Source of the DNA: Paguma larvata | Taxonomy: Eukaryota > Chordata > Mammalia > Carnivora > Viverridae | DNA length: 64,000 nt | Reading direction: 5' to 3' | Assembly: GCA_030068075.1 (NCBI GenBank) | Contig: CM057825.1 | Coordinates: 126,626,739 to 126,690,738 of the forward strand | In this document: positions 1 to 11,790 of the stretch, piece by piece | Layout of the letters: every line of letters begins with the position of its first letter | Numbering within the stretch: the stretch's first letter is position 1 | Position numbers and translations under genes: made by a program | Notes under the pieces: generated by a model | Seen by the model: the letters and a program-made list of their open reading frames with translations, nothing else | Database searches by the model: none | Told to the model about the DNA's origin: nothing

Positions 1-87
1 ATAAAGGACTTCCCAAACAAACAAAAACTGAAGGAATACATCACAAATAAACCAATCTTACAAGACATCCTGAGAGGGACTCTATGA
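1..87 (+). pseudogene. L1 ORF1 protein, C-terminal end
   Basis: The frame is open from position 1 to TGA at 85-87 and ends with the ILQDILRGTL-type tail typical of carnivore L1 ORF1, the RNA-binding chaperone of the L1 RNP. Only 28 codons are inside the window, so intactness cannot be judged. Confidence 0.85.
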
Positions 88-133
88 AGGAAGGTTGCAA
101 GGAACACAGAGCACCAGAGACATCCTTACAAAC

Positions 134-3100
134 ATGAAACCTACAGACAACACCTTGACTCTAAACCCACATTTTTTAATACTAACACTGAATGTAAACA
201 GACTAAACGCTCCAATTAAAAGACACAGGGTAACAGAATGGATTAGAAAACAAGACCCATCTATCTGCTGTCTTCAAGAGACCCATTTTAAACCTGAGGA
301 CACCTTCAGAGCAAAAGTGAGGGGATGGAGAACTATCTACCATGCTACAGGAACTCAGAAGAAAGCTGGAGGAGTCACACTTATATCGGACAAACTGTAC
401 TTTAAAGTAAAAGATGTAATAAGAGATGACAAAGGGCATTGTATAATAATCACAGGGACTATCCAGCAGGAAGAGCTAACAATTATAAATATCTACGTGC
501 CGAATTCTGGGGCACCCAAATTTGTCAAGCAACTAATTACAAACGTAAGCTATCTTATTGATAAAAATGTGCTAGTTGCAGGAGACCTTAATACCCCACT
601 CACAGCGCTAGATAGATCCACTAAACAGAGAATCAGCATAGAAACAATGGACCTGAACGACACGTTGGAACAGATGGGCCTGACAGATATCTTCAGGGCC
701 CTTCATCCAGAAGCAAAGGAATTTACATTCTTCTCAAATGTGCATGGTACATTTTCCAAGATAGACCATATTCTGGGGCACAAGGAAGCGCTGAATAAGT
801 ATAAAAAAATTGATATCATACCACGCACACTTTCGGACTACAATGCTTTGAAATTTGAAATCAACCACAGGAAAAACTCTGGAAACCCCCACAAACATGG
901 AGGCTAAAGAACAACCTACTAAAAGATGAATGGGTCAATGAAGCAATCAGAGAAGAAATTAAAAAATAATGGAAACAAATGAAAAGGAAAATACGAGAAT
1001 CCAAATGCTTTGGGATGTGGCAAATGCAGTCCTGAGAGGGAAATTTATTGCAATCCAGGCCCATCTCAAGAAACAAGAAAAATTCGTAACACAGATTCTA
1101 ACAGCACACCTAAAGGAACTAGAAGCACAACAGCTAAGACAGCCCAAACTCAGCAGAAAGAGAGAAATAACAAAGATTAGGGCACAAATTAATCATATGG
1201 AAACAGAAAAAGTAGTAGAACATATCCACGAAACCAAGAACTTGTTCTTTGAAAAAATAAACAAAATTGATAAACCTCTAGCCAGGCTCCTCAAAAAGAA
1301 AAGAGAGAGAACCCAAATCAATAAAACCATGAACAAAAATGGAGTGATTACAACCAATCCCTCAAAAATACAAGCATTCATCAGAGAATATTATGAAAAA
1401 CTATATGCCATCAAATTGAACAACCTGGAAGAAATAGACAAATTCCTAAATAGCCACACGCTACCAAAACTCAAACGGGAAGAAATAGAAAACTTGAACA
1501 GACCCATAACTAGTGAAGAAATTGAATCAGTTATCAAAAATCTCCGAGCAAATAAAAGTCCAGGTCCAGATGGCTTCCCTGCGGAATTTTACTAGGCATT
1601 TAAAACAGAGTTAATACTTGTCCTCCTCAAGCTGTTCCAAAAAATTGAGATGGAAAGAAAACTCCTGGACTCATTCTATGAAGCTAGCATCACTTTGATT
1701 CCCAAACCAGATAGAGACCCAGCAAAAAAAGAGAACTACAGGGCGATATCCTTGATGAACATGGATGCAAAAATTCTTAACAAGATATTAGCAAATAGAA
1801 TCCAACAGCATATAAAGAGAATTATCCACCGCGATCAAGTAGGATTCATCCCTGGGTTGCAGTGATGGTTCAACATTCGTAAATCAATCAACGTGATACA
1901 TCACATTAACAAAAGAAAAGATAAGAACCATATGATCCTGTCGATTGATGCAGAAAACGCATTTGACAAAATACAGCATCCCTTCTTAATAAAAACTCTC
2001 GAGAAAGTTGGGATAGAAGGAACATACTTAGGCATCATAAAAGCCATTTATGAAAAGCCCACAGCTAATATCATCCTCAATGGGGAAAAACTGAGAGCCT
2101 TCCCCCTGAGATCAGGAACACGACAGGGATGTTCACTCTCACCACTGCTATTTAACCGAGCATCAGCAATCAGACAAGAAAGCAAAATAAAAGGCATCAG
2201 CATAGGCAAGGATGAAGTCAAACTTTCACTTTTTGCAGACGACATGATACTTTGCATGGAAAACCTGACGGAATCCACTGAAAGCCTACTAGAACTGATC
2301 CATGATTTGGCAAAGTTGCAGGATACAAAATCAACATACAGAAATCGGTTGCATTCCTTTACACCAACAATGAAGCAATAGAAAGAGAAATAAAGAGGCA
2401 AATCCCATTCACAATTGCACCAAAAACCCTCAAATACCTAGGAATAAACCTAACCAAAGATGTAAAAGACCTTTACGTGGAAAACTACAAAAAATTTATG
2501 AAGGAAATTGAGGAAGACTCAAGGAAATGGAAAAACATCCCATGCTCATGGATCAGAAGAATAAATATCGTTAAAATGGCAATACTACCTAAAGCAATCT
2601 ACACATTCAATGCAATCTCAATCAAAATTGCACCAGCATTCTTCTCAAAGCTCAAGCAAACAATCTTAAAATTTGAATGGAACCACAAAAGACCCCGAAT
2701 AGCCAAAGTAATTCTGAAGAATAAAACCAAAGCGGGAGACATCACGATCCCAGATTTTAACCTCTACTACAAAGCGGTAGTCATCAAGACAGCATGGTAT
2801 TGGCACAAGAACAGACACATAGACCAATGGAATAGAATAGAGAACCCAGAATGGACCCACAAGCATATGGCCATCTAATCTTTGACAAAGCAGGAAAGAG
2901 TATCCAATGGAAAAAAGACAGCCTCTTAACAAATGGTGCTGGGAGAACTGGACAGCAACATGCAGAAGAATGAAACTAGACCACTTCCTTACACCACTCA
3001 CAAAAATAACCTCAAAATGGATGAAGGATCTGAATGTGAGACAGGAAACCATCAAAATCCTAGAGGAGAAAGCAGGAAAAAACCTTTTTGACCTGAGCCG

Positions 3101-3972
3101 CAGAAATTTCCTATGCGACACATCTCCAAAGGCGAGGGAATTTAAAGCAAAAATGAACTATTGGGATCTCATCAAGATAAAAAGCTTCTGCACGGCAAAG
3201 GAAACAACCAAGAAAACTAATAGACAACCAACAGAATGGGAAAGGATAATTGCAAATGACATATCGGATAAAGGACTAGTATCTAAAATCTATAAAGAAC
3301 TTACCAAACTCCACACCCAAAAAACAAATAATTCAGTGAAGAAATGGGCGGAAGATGTGAATAGACACTTCTCCAAAGAGGACATTCAGATGGCCAACAG
3401 ACACGTGAAACGATGCTCAAAGTCACTCATCATCAGGGAAATACAAATCAAAACCACACTGAGATACCACCTTACACCGGTTCGAGTGGCTAAAATGAAC
3501 AAATCAGGAAACTATAGATGCTGGCGGGGATGTGGAGTTTGCATTCCACCAATGGGAATGCAAACTGGTGCAGCCACTCTGGAGAACTGTGTGGAGGTTC
3601 CTCAAAAAGATGAAAATAGAGCTACCCTATGACCCAGCAATAGCACTGCTAGGAATCTACCCAAGAGACACAGGAATGCTGATGCATAGGGGCACGTGTA
3701 CCTCAATGTTCATAGCAGCACTTTCGACAATAGCCAAATCATGGAAAGAGACCAAGTACCCATCAACTGACGAATGGATAAAGAAGTTATGGGACTTATA
3801 TACAATGGACTACTACGTGGCAATGAGAAAAAATGAAATCTGGCCATGTGTAGCAACATGGATGGAACTGGAGGTTATTATGTTAAGTGAAATAAGTCAG
3901 GCAGAAAAAAACAGATACCATATGTTTCCACGAATAGGTGGACTTTGTGAGACTAAGCAAAAACCAGGGTGA
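134..3972 (+). pseudogene. L1 ORF2 (endonuclease / reverse transcriptase), broken
   Basis: ORF2 makes the nick and copies L1 RNA by target-primed reverse transcription. The AP-like endonuclease occupies about 134-850: LQETH, the GDLN loop and SDYNAL are visible. The RT domain follows ([10 protein letters not shown] near 1551-1577, FADDMIL near 2236-2256) and then the C-terminal Trp/Cys-rich part (LTPVRVAKM near 3471-3497). It is not functional: TAA at 905-907, a frame change by about 965, TAG at 1593, TGA at 1863, a small in-frame gap near 2155, frame changes near 2330-2400 and between 2870 and 2910, and another near 3530-3560. The endonuclease motif SDH reads SDY and NVNGLN reads NVNRLN. Confidence 0.92.
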
Positions 3973-4187
3973 GGGGAAGAGGGGAAAGGAAAAAAAGACA
4001 CAGAGAGGGAGGGAGATAAAATATAAGAGACTCTCAAAGACTAAGAACAAACTGAGGGTGAGGGAGGTGAGGGAGGAGGGAGAGGGGGTGACTGGCATTA
4101 AAGAGGGCACGTGTTGGGATGAACACTGGGTGTTATATGTAAACCAATTTGAAAATAAACTATTATAATAAAAAAAAGAAAAAGAAA
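3973..4187 (+). repeat. L1 3' UTR and tail
   Basis: Purine-rich G/A stretch (3970-4090), then 'gtgttatatgtaaaccaatt' and an AATAAA-like 'aaaataaact' before the A-rich tail. The same segment in reverse begins the minus-strand L1 copies at 52651 and 60464. Confidence 0.9.
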
Positions 4188-5400
4188 GTAGCCCTGAGTG
4201 TTGGTGGATATGTTAATTAGCTTGATTATGTTTATCACTGCAAAATGGATGCATATTAACACATCATATTGTATGTCTTAAATACAGAAAAAAATTATTC
4301 ATCAAAAATGAATAAATAAATAAAAACCAAATTAAAGGGACACATAAATAAAATCCCAATGTGTGGAAATGACTTTGCTTTGCCTGAAATGCAGTAATAG
4401 TCACCAGAGAGTCAAGAGGACCTGGGACATAGATACGTAAATGGTATTTCAATATGCCTGGAGCAAAAAGGTGAGGAGAGAACACAGTGTTGCGTTAAGA
4501 GATGAAGCTGGAGAAGTAATAAAGCCTGTTTCTGCAGGACCTTGCAAATCAGGTATGAACTTTGTGCTTTTTACTGATGGTACTGAGAAGCCATTGAAGA
4601 ATTTTAATTAGTCACTGACTGCTGAACTTTCATTTTTAAAAGATCACTCTGATTGGAGGTGAAGAATGGATTGACATGAAATGGAAGTGGGAGGCAGTAA
4701 AGGCAAAAAAAGCCAATATTAAGGCTGTGCATGAGATGATGGTGGCCTCACCTATGTTAGTTGCATGAGAATGAAGTAGTGGGAAGATTTGGCAATTGTA
4801 TCCAGACCTAGAACAGAGAGGTCTTGCTGACTAGATATCGGGAGTAGGAGAGAGGGAGAGGTCTGATGGATCAGTTGCTACAGTGGAATCAAGAAGGGCA
4901 AGACACCACTTGCACTGAGGTGACCTTGGTGGGAATGATACAATTGAGAGGTGAAGGCCAGACCCAGATGACCATATGTTGAGGAGACGGTGGGAAGTGA
5001 AGAGTGGAGTTAAGGTTATCGACTTGTTGTCAACAGTACTGTTTGTTGCCACCTAACATGCATTCCCACTTTCTCATAGTGAGAGAATTCCTGATTTTTA
5101 GTTGGGTATGCGGCTTTGTAGCATAAGACTTTAAATTACCATGAAGTTTTACATTATGGTCAACAGAATGCAAATGGAAGTGATGTATGCTATGGCTAAA
5201 GGCGTTAAAAGAAAGGATATGCTATCTTTTCCCCATTTTCCTGCCTGCTGGCTGGAAGTGGACATGCTGTGCTGAGCCATCTTTGAACTTGTAGGTAAGG
5301 AATGACAAAGCAAAAAAACAGAATCCTGAGTACTTGACACCATAGGGTAATCATTCCAGGTTTGAATGTATGCCTAGACTGTAACATGAAAGAGAAATAC
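4188..5400. repeat. Ancient interspersed repeats, no gene
   Basis: Non-coding. Positions 4510-5040 resemble an old L2-like mammalian repeat ('aaaagatcactctgattgga', 'gatgatggtggcctcacc'). Positions 5050-5300 resemble an old repeat also seen at 6890-7280 and 36655-36930 (a 'ttttcctgcctgctggctgg'-type core). Family names are not certain. Confidence 0.45.
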
Positions 5401-8400
5401 ATATTTTTTTGAAGCCAAGGTTATCAATAGCCCCCGTTAGAGCAGCCCAAAGTATATACAAACGGAGCAGAATTTGGTGCAAGAAGTGAGTGGCTGATAG
5501 TTTAGAACCCAAAATAAGTGGCGTACATTTGGTGGGCAGGCAGTAGGTGCGAAAGCACAGATATTACAGGCTGAAACTTTGGCGACTCTTTTTATGTTGT
5601 GACAAAACACTAAGCTGTTGTCTATGATCATTTTCATGGAAGATCACATGGCATCAAAGCCTGAAACTCAAGGATAAATTAATAGAAATATTTGGCATGT
5701 CCGTGTGTGTTGGATGAATTTTGCCACTTTCACCAGGAACCTGCCACAAATAGATGTCAGACTAGGATCAGTCAGTCTGCCAGCACCGATTCAAGTGTAC
5801 ACAGCTCTTCTAAGGAAGCTCCTGCTGCCTGTAGATGACAATCCAGTTTTGTGGAGAGTAGAGAGACTGGTGCCTCCAAGGACTGAAAGAGGCAAAAACT
5901 TATGCACCCTACCTTTCAAGAGATAGCCTGAGCTGAACAGGACAACCAAGCCTTTTTCAGTCACCTCCCCTATCCAGCTAACTCAAAGCAAACCAGTTAA
6001 GTGCAAAACAGCTGTCATTAATTTAGTAGGGAAACTTGGTAAATCCCAGAAAAAAACTATCTAGAAGACCAGAGTATTCAGGTCCCAAAACTATGCCTGA
6101 AAAAAATATTTCAGTATGGTTATTTATATGTGAAATTGGACAGACATAAAAGTAGACCAGAAGCCTAAATGTTTGAAGGAATTTTTTTGCAAATGAAACC
6201 ATAGGAAAATGGAGAGGGGAGAGCATATTCTTTCTTTCAACGCCATTACCCATAAGGCATAGACTAGTTTGACCTCTAATACAATCCCTGTGATCCCCTT
6301 TCTTCACTAGCAGGAAGTGGGCTGCAAAAACCGTGCTATCCTCAAGAAGGGCATATTCTTCAAAATGGTCACTTCAGATTTGTCCACAGAGGATAACGAG
6401 CATGAAAGAATTTTCCAGAGGGAAAGACAAAAGCTAAATATGACAGTAGAGGAAGGAACGCCTCCCAGAGGGCAGATTCAGGACTTGCTAAATGAACTGA
6501 GACCCTGAACAGTGGTGGGATAGGGTGCATTCATAACTCCTGCCCAGGGGAGTTGGATCATTGCTATAGACCTATGTCACCTCATTATTCACTCTTCTCT
6601 TTCCAATATTGGAGTTTTTAAAGCAATATCCTACTCCAGGGATATACGTTGGTTGGTTTGTAGATTAGAGATAACTCATGCTTTAGTTTATAGTTTGTCA
6701 GATAGGGAGCTCTATCCCTATTGAATGGAGAGAACCGAGCAATAAGAAGAGATATGAAATTTTGACTCAGATGTAGCTATTCTATGAGACTTTGAAGATG
6801 ACAATTTTCTATGTGTGGGCATAATGCTTTGTGTGCATTCATGGATAGTATTTAATCAAAGGGGTAGACCCTGACAGAAACTGTTAGTGGTCACTCAACA
6901 GTCATGCCCTCGGCTCTCTCATAGAAATGGAATCCCCTATTTCTGGCTGAACACATAACCACTCGGAGAGAAAGACCACATTTCCCAGCCTCTAATGAAG
7001 CTATATACAGCCAGGTGACTAAGTTCAGACCAATGAAATGTGAGCAAAAGTGATATGTGAAACTTTCTGGTTATTCACTGAAGCTAAACACATGTCTTCC
7101 CCTTTCCCACGTTCACTTCCCATTTTCTGGATGTGGACATGATGCTGAGTCCTCTCAGTTCTACCCTAGAGGTGGTGGAGCAACTTCACAGAAGGAACCC
7201 AAGTCCCTGACAGGGTGGAACTGCTAAGCCAGCTATGGACTGCATATGCCCAGATTATTCAGGAAGTAAGGAATAAATTATTGTGTGTCTTTGTTGAAAA
7301 CCAAACCTATATCTAACCAGACATTACTCCAAAGGATTTGTTCGTATTAAAGAGCAGGAAGCTAATGAGAGCATTTGAACTCTCATGATTTGTTACAAGT
7401 ATTTTTAGTTCTAATGTTGAGTAAATTTATAATATGCCAGTATCATCAAATCAAAATCACTAATCCTGAGTTTCTAGAACTTGAAAAATCTATAAATAAC
7501 CCAAATCAGTCATTGTTTACTCTTTTCTATATTTGCAAACATGGGTGGCAATTGGGATGAAGAACACCAACCACCTGAAACAGATAAATTTACACATCAC
7601 ACAGTTAGAAAACTAAAGTTAAAACTCTAACAAAAGGATACATGTTCAATATTTTGTTAAATACTGGGACTCCTTTGAAATGTATATTATCAACTCCTCC
7701 TTTAAAATAACTTTTTAAGATTTTGGTAACGAGACTCTAAGCTCTACCTTTCCCGCTTCTGCTGAGTATCATGAGGTCTCCTCTCCCTATTTAAATGCCA
7801 CAAACCTTCTTATGAGACCATCTCTAGAGCGATTTAAATGTGCCAGTTTTTTTGGTTTTTTTTTTTTAAGTAACCCTGACATTCTCATGGGTTCAGTGTT
7901 CAGGGCTGAATGTACTTGTGACTGATGAGCAATCTCTTTCCTTTTGTCAATACAAGACTTTGTGACAAAATCTTACTTAAGTTCTGTGTCTGTTATCTTA
8001 TACTCTACCACGCTTGGCACTATAGTCTGTGACCTATTTCTCCTGACATACGATTAAACATCAAGATATACTCATTGTTTCATTTTACCTCACAGCCCCC
8101 TAATCCCACCTTCCACAGGCAAGGGAGATTGTCTTTTATACCCAGGAGCCAATGAAAGTGATCCAGTACTTGGTTTGTTCCAAGGCTGGGAAAGTTTCTC
8201 TTGCCCAGAGCTAGCACCTAAATTGCAAAAGATAAGCAGTTCTTAGAGGAGTCAGAGACAACAGCTCCCCTGTCCTCCTAAAATCTGAAGTCCCTTAATA
8301 GAGTCTGTTCTTGAAGTTGGTAGATATTCATGTTCATTTTCTTCCTCTCCAGTACTCCAACTTTTGTTTGTATTCATAAAGAAATCATTGGCCTTAATTT
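5400..8400. other. Intergenic stretch, no gene seen
   Basis: Short open frames at 5705-5926 and 6317-6508 show no family similarity. Positions 6890-7280 look like an ancient repeat ('cacatttcccagcctctaat ... accaatgaaatgtgagc'). A T-run lies at about 7850-7870. Nothing else is supported before the ACSM exon 1 relic. Confidence 0.5.
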
Positions 8401-8538
8401 GCCTAAGTTGTTCCCTGTCTGAGCCAAATGTGGAGCTGGTTTCAAATCTTCTCTGTGACTTGGTGTAGCTGGTGCAGACCAAAGAAAAAAACTGCCACGT
8501 GGACCTTCAAATTTTCTGACCCCAAGACCCAGGCCAAG

Positions 8539-8600
8539 CAATTCTCCCACACTTTAATTTTACAAAGGATGTGTTAGACCAATGATTCCTACTGGAAAAG
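8539..8600 (+). pseudogene. Relic of ACSM first coding exon (3' end)
   Basis: Reading from 8542 gives ILPHFNFTKDVLDQ, then TGA (8583-8585), then FLLEK and a donor-like 'aaaag|gtaaac' at 8600/8601. ACSM4 exon 1 ends [14 protein letters not shown] then W, so the Trp codon TGG appears to have become TGA. About 60 bp of the exon end are clear; the sequence from about 8450 may be the rest of the exon but is too decayed to align with confidence. It lies on the same strand and in the right order before the exon 2 and 3 relics. Confidence 0.75.
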
Positions 8601-8744
8601 GTAAACCAAAAAAAGTTTTTCAACTTTGAAATACTGGCAAAGACCCACTGTAAGGTGTCTGTTGCATAATCAAAGATGGTGAGATTCACCCCCCATCCAT
8701 GCATGGCATTAGAAAGTACAAATTCAGAGGAGAGATGTTATGCC

Positions 8745-9000
8745 AAAGTGACTAAAAACACACGCTTGGCAGTCAAACAGGTTTGTGTTTAAATCCTGGC
8801 CCTGTGACTAAAACCGTATGTCCTTGAGCAAACTACTTATGTCCTAGAACCCCAGTTTTCTTTTTGATCAAATGGAGATGTTAATAGTACCTGTTTCATA
8901 GTGTTGCTGAAAAGATTAAATGAGATAATCAAAGAAAAGTGCATATCACAGGACTTGACATTGTGGGAGCACTCAATAGAAGTTTTTATTATTACCCATA
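8745..9000 (+). repeat. MIR (tRNA-derived ancient SINE)
   Basis: Matches the remembered MIR order: 'caaacaggtttgtgtttaaa tcctggccctgtgac', the 'ccttgagcaaactactta' core, 'agatgttaatagtacctgt', then 'gattaaatgagataatcaaa'. Confidence 0.8.
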
Positions 9001-9049
9001 ATATTATTGTCAGAGTGATATGATTTGTTTCCAGTCTACAAACATTTTT

Positions 9050-9560
9050 GAGCCTCTCATGGAACATACAAAGTTTTAGAAGCCAAACACAAAGAGTACA
9101 TAATGGAGTGCTCTCTTTTTCTTGAACAAAAGATAGTCCCAGAGCACTGAAGGGTAGGAGGTGAGGGTAAAAAGGGAAATAAGTTTACATTTGGATAATG
9201 GAATTTAGAAAGCTTGGTTCATGAGGTAGTATCTAGTGGATCCTGAGGAACGGGTAGGATTTCAACAAAATGATACAGGAAAAGGAGGTCCAGACAGAAG
9301 CAACTGCATGAGTAGACAGAGCAGTAAACACTTTGAGAAGTATTCAGCGATGGATTGGCTGAGTATGGGGCTGCATGCAAGAGTAGTGAGTTATGAGGAG
9401 AAAAAGACAAGAAGCTGTCAAAATCGGAAAGGCTCAGAAGACTGAAGTAAGGAGTTTGAAAGTATTTTGATGGGCTGTGTTGCTCCACTGAAGGTTTTTG
9501 AGTGACATGAGCACAGCTGCCACGTGGGTTACAGACAGGCAATAAGAATTACTCCCACAG
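9050..9560 (+). repeat. Old L2-like mammalian repeat
   Basis: Positions 9220-9520 carry 'gggtaggatttcaacaaaat', 'agcaactgcatgagtagaca' and 'ccactgaaggtttttgagtg', a recurring ancient repeat in mammals. The 69-aa frame inside it is not a gene. Confidence 0.5.
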
Positions 9561-9864
9561 CCATCAGGAATAAAATGACACCACAGATGTTTTCTTTGTT
9601 AGCAGCACAAATCACAAATTTAAGGAAGCTTGCAAAGAGCCAGGCCCACGGCCTAGCCTCAGAATTCAACAAAAGATTGTTGACAAGCAAATAGAAAATT
9701 AAACTGGAAGAGGGAGTAGTTGTTGCTTTTGGTGTTACTGTTCATGTGAAGGAGAAGGGTTAGGATAATATCCCCTTGCCTACCCCGACTTCTCACTTGT
9801 AGAGGGAGCTTCTAAAACTGGTCTGGAAAGAGTAAAGATATTTTGGGCTGCCCAAGGCAAGAGA

Positions 9865-9990
9865 AGAAAGGTGAAAGAGATGGAGGGAGGAGGAGTTTGT
9901 AAAGGGAGAAAGAAGGGAAGTCAGGAAAGAAGGGAAGGAGGGCTGAGGGGCAGGAGGGAGGGAGGGAAGAAAGGAAAAGGGAAGGGAAGG
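9865..9990. repeat. Purine-rich (GGAA/GGGA) low-complexity tract
   Basis: Over 100 bp of almost pure A/G on the + strand, built of irregular GGAA, GAAG and GGGAGG units. It could form triplex or unusual DNA structure. The surrounding 9560-10570 holds no other feature I can identify. Confidence 0.8.
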
Positions 9991-10571
9991 GTCGTCCTTT
10001 CCTCCATAATCAAGGAAGAGAAGGAGAGAAACCTTTCAGTTTGGCACAGAGAGGAAACCTCAGTCAGAATAAAGATGCTTTTAAGGTTCTAGATATCTTC
10101 ATTGGTGCCTTCACTAAACAGTATTGGGAATTAAATAATTTCCTGATCAAAAGTTGCCCCACTGAAAAATAAATTGCAATGGGCAATTTAATAAGGTATG
10201 TTTGGCAGTGGGAATGGAAGCAGAATGGGGAAGGAGGAAGGCACTCTCTCTACTAACAGGATGGTGCTCTGAGAATTCTGCCATCTTTTCAGAAGAACCT
10301 GTGCATTTCAAATGTTGAGCACTCTTGGGAGATTCTTTCTGAGGATCAGGACTGACATTAGTTGAAATCCATTGGTACTGTCATGCTGGTCATTTAAACA
10401 TTAAAATATTTCCATATCAGTTGAGGTATAGTCACTGCCCCCAATGTCTGAAACATCCTGGCCTTTCTTCGAGATCTAGCCACTCAAAGGTAGTGTCTAA
10501 CGAATAGAAGCCTCCAGTATCCAATGTCTATGCTGATTAATATTGGATATTTTGAACATCATTCTGTCTTC

Positions 10572-10782
10572 AATGGACTCAGGGTGCCTTACCCCACACT
10601 CTGAGAGGTCAATGCCAAAGGGGAAGAAGACAAATGGAGCTTTGAAAGGATTATTCATCTCCCCCAGAAGGTGGCCAGCATCCTCTCTGATACATGGGCC
10701 CTTGGCCATGGGGACCAACTGATGATATTCCTGCCCCCAGCACCAGAAACCTGCTGGAGCTTCCTGGACCGTGTGCAATTGG
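10572..10782 (+). pseudogene. Relic of ACSM coding exon 2
   Basis: Exactly 211 nt, the length of ACSM4 exon 2, aligning without gaps over 70 codons. Recognisable parts are VNAKGEEDKWSFERI (ACSM4: [15 protein letters not shown]), LPQKVASILSD and HGDQLMIFLPPAPE (ACSM4: [14 protein letters not shown]). One in-frame stop, TGA at 10602-10604, lies where ACSM4 has the Trp pair. The donor 'ttgg|gtaaga' is intact, but the dinucleotide before the expected start is TC, so the acceptor is lost. No indels are needed. Another ACSM paralogue as the source is as likely as ACSM4. Confidence 0.85.
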
Positions 10783-10879
10783 GTAAGACACAGGAGAGGG
10801 ACCCCTGGGTTAGAGGCTCCTGTGGGATTCCAGTCTCAATCATTCACAAAATGGAGAGATGATAAAATGCCCCCATAGT

Positions 10880-11075
10880 GTGGGGGTCTATAAGCAGGAC
10901 TGAGTTTTAATCTCAGCTCCACCAACTGCCACCTTTGCAATATAATCTCTCTGAGCCTAAGTTTCCTTGTTTGTGAAATGGGCATAGTAATAGTTTCAGA
11001 CTTACAGGGTGTTTGTGAAAATGAAAAGCAAATAATCCATAGAGAGTGCTTAACTACCTTGTAGGCCATTTATTA
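10880..11075 (+). repeat. MIR
   Basis: 'gagttttaatctcagctcca', 'cctaagtttccttgtttgtg', 'aaatgggcatagtaatag' and 'gagagtgcttaactaccttg' follow the MIR order. It begins about 100 bp downstream of the ACSM exon 2 relic. Confidence 0.75.
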
Positions 11076-11079
11076 CCTC

Positions 11080-11464
11080 AAGGAAATCTAAGTCTCTGAG
11101 CAGACAAACCTTGCCCAATCTAGGTCTCAGCTTCCCTATCCTTAAAAAGATGGTCCATTAAGGACCATCTCTAAGGACCCTCTATTCCCGGTATTGGGGA
11201 GTCCTTGAAGGTCACACTAAATGAGCTTGGGATCAGGTTGTGGATTCTGTTAGGATGGAGCTATTCCTTGTGGGCACCCCATCCATGCCTCTGAGGCTCA
11301 CTTCCACAACATAAATACCACCAACCGAAAATGCTTCGGTCATGAGTCCCTTCCTGGTAGTGAGAACAAAAAGATATTGGAAAGGAGCCAACCCCTATAT
11401 CAATTCCTTTTGTCTGCTATGTACATGACAGAAGTCTTCCCACAGAATACAGGCATACATTTTC

Positions 11465-11496
<32 letters not shown>

Positions 11497-11790
11497 TGGT
11501 AATTGGGAGAATCCTTCCTTGGTGCTTTCCCATAAATTTTTTTTTGCCACTATAAGTTGCTATAAATGGCTTAGTCTATTGCATTTGCCTACTATCAGGG
11601 ATTCTAATTAAGGAAAACCCTAAAAAGTATTCAAAGAGCGGATATCTTTGAGAATGCCAGGTGTGGGAGGCACATAGAAGAAAAGAAAGGAGTAAGTGGT
11701 ACCATCATGCCTACCCAGACTCCCAAAGTTTTCCCAGTTTCCAAAGGACTGAGTTATCCTAAGGGGAAAGTCATCCATGTCTTAGAGAGG
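11080..11790. other. Intergenic, no gene
   Basis: Contains an imperfect inverted repeat 'gatggtccattaaggaccatc' at about 11150-11170 and a T-rich run at 11465-11497. No coding similarity seen. Confidence 0.5.

Larger units (their letters stand above)
1..4187 (+). mobile_element. L1 (LINE-1), 5'-cut by window edge, otherwise complete to poly(A)
   Basis: The first 87 bases are the C-terminal end of ORF1. ORF2 runs 134-3972 and the short G-rich 3' UTR ends 'gaaaataaactattataa' before an A-rich tail at about 4169-4187. The 3' end matches those of the minus-strand copies at 52.65, 50.78 and 60.46 kb, so this is a comparatively young feline L1 subfamily. The element probably extends several hundred bases or more to the left of the window. 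Confidence 0.95.

Noticed and set aside
2666..3121. 151-codon minus-strand frame in the first L1
   Set aside because: Antisense shadow of ORF2; its complement gives the expected L1 protein.
6317..6508. 63-codon frame considered as a candidate ACSM exon 1
   Set aside because: No match to ACSM N-terminal sequence; the exon 1 relic ending at 8600 fits far better.
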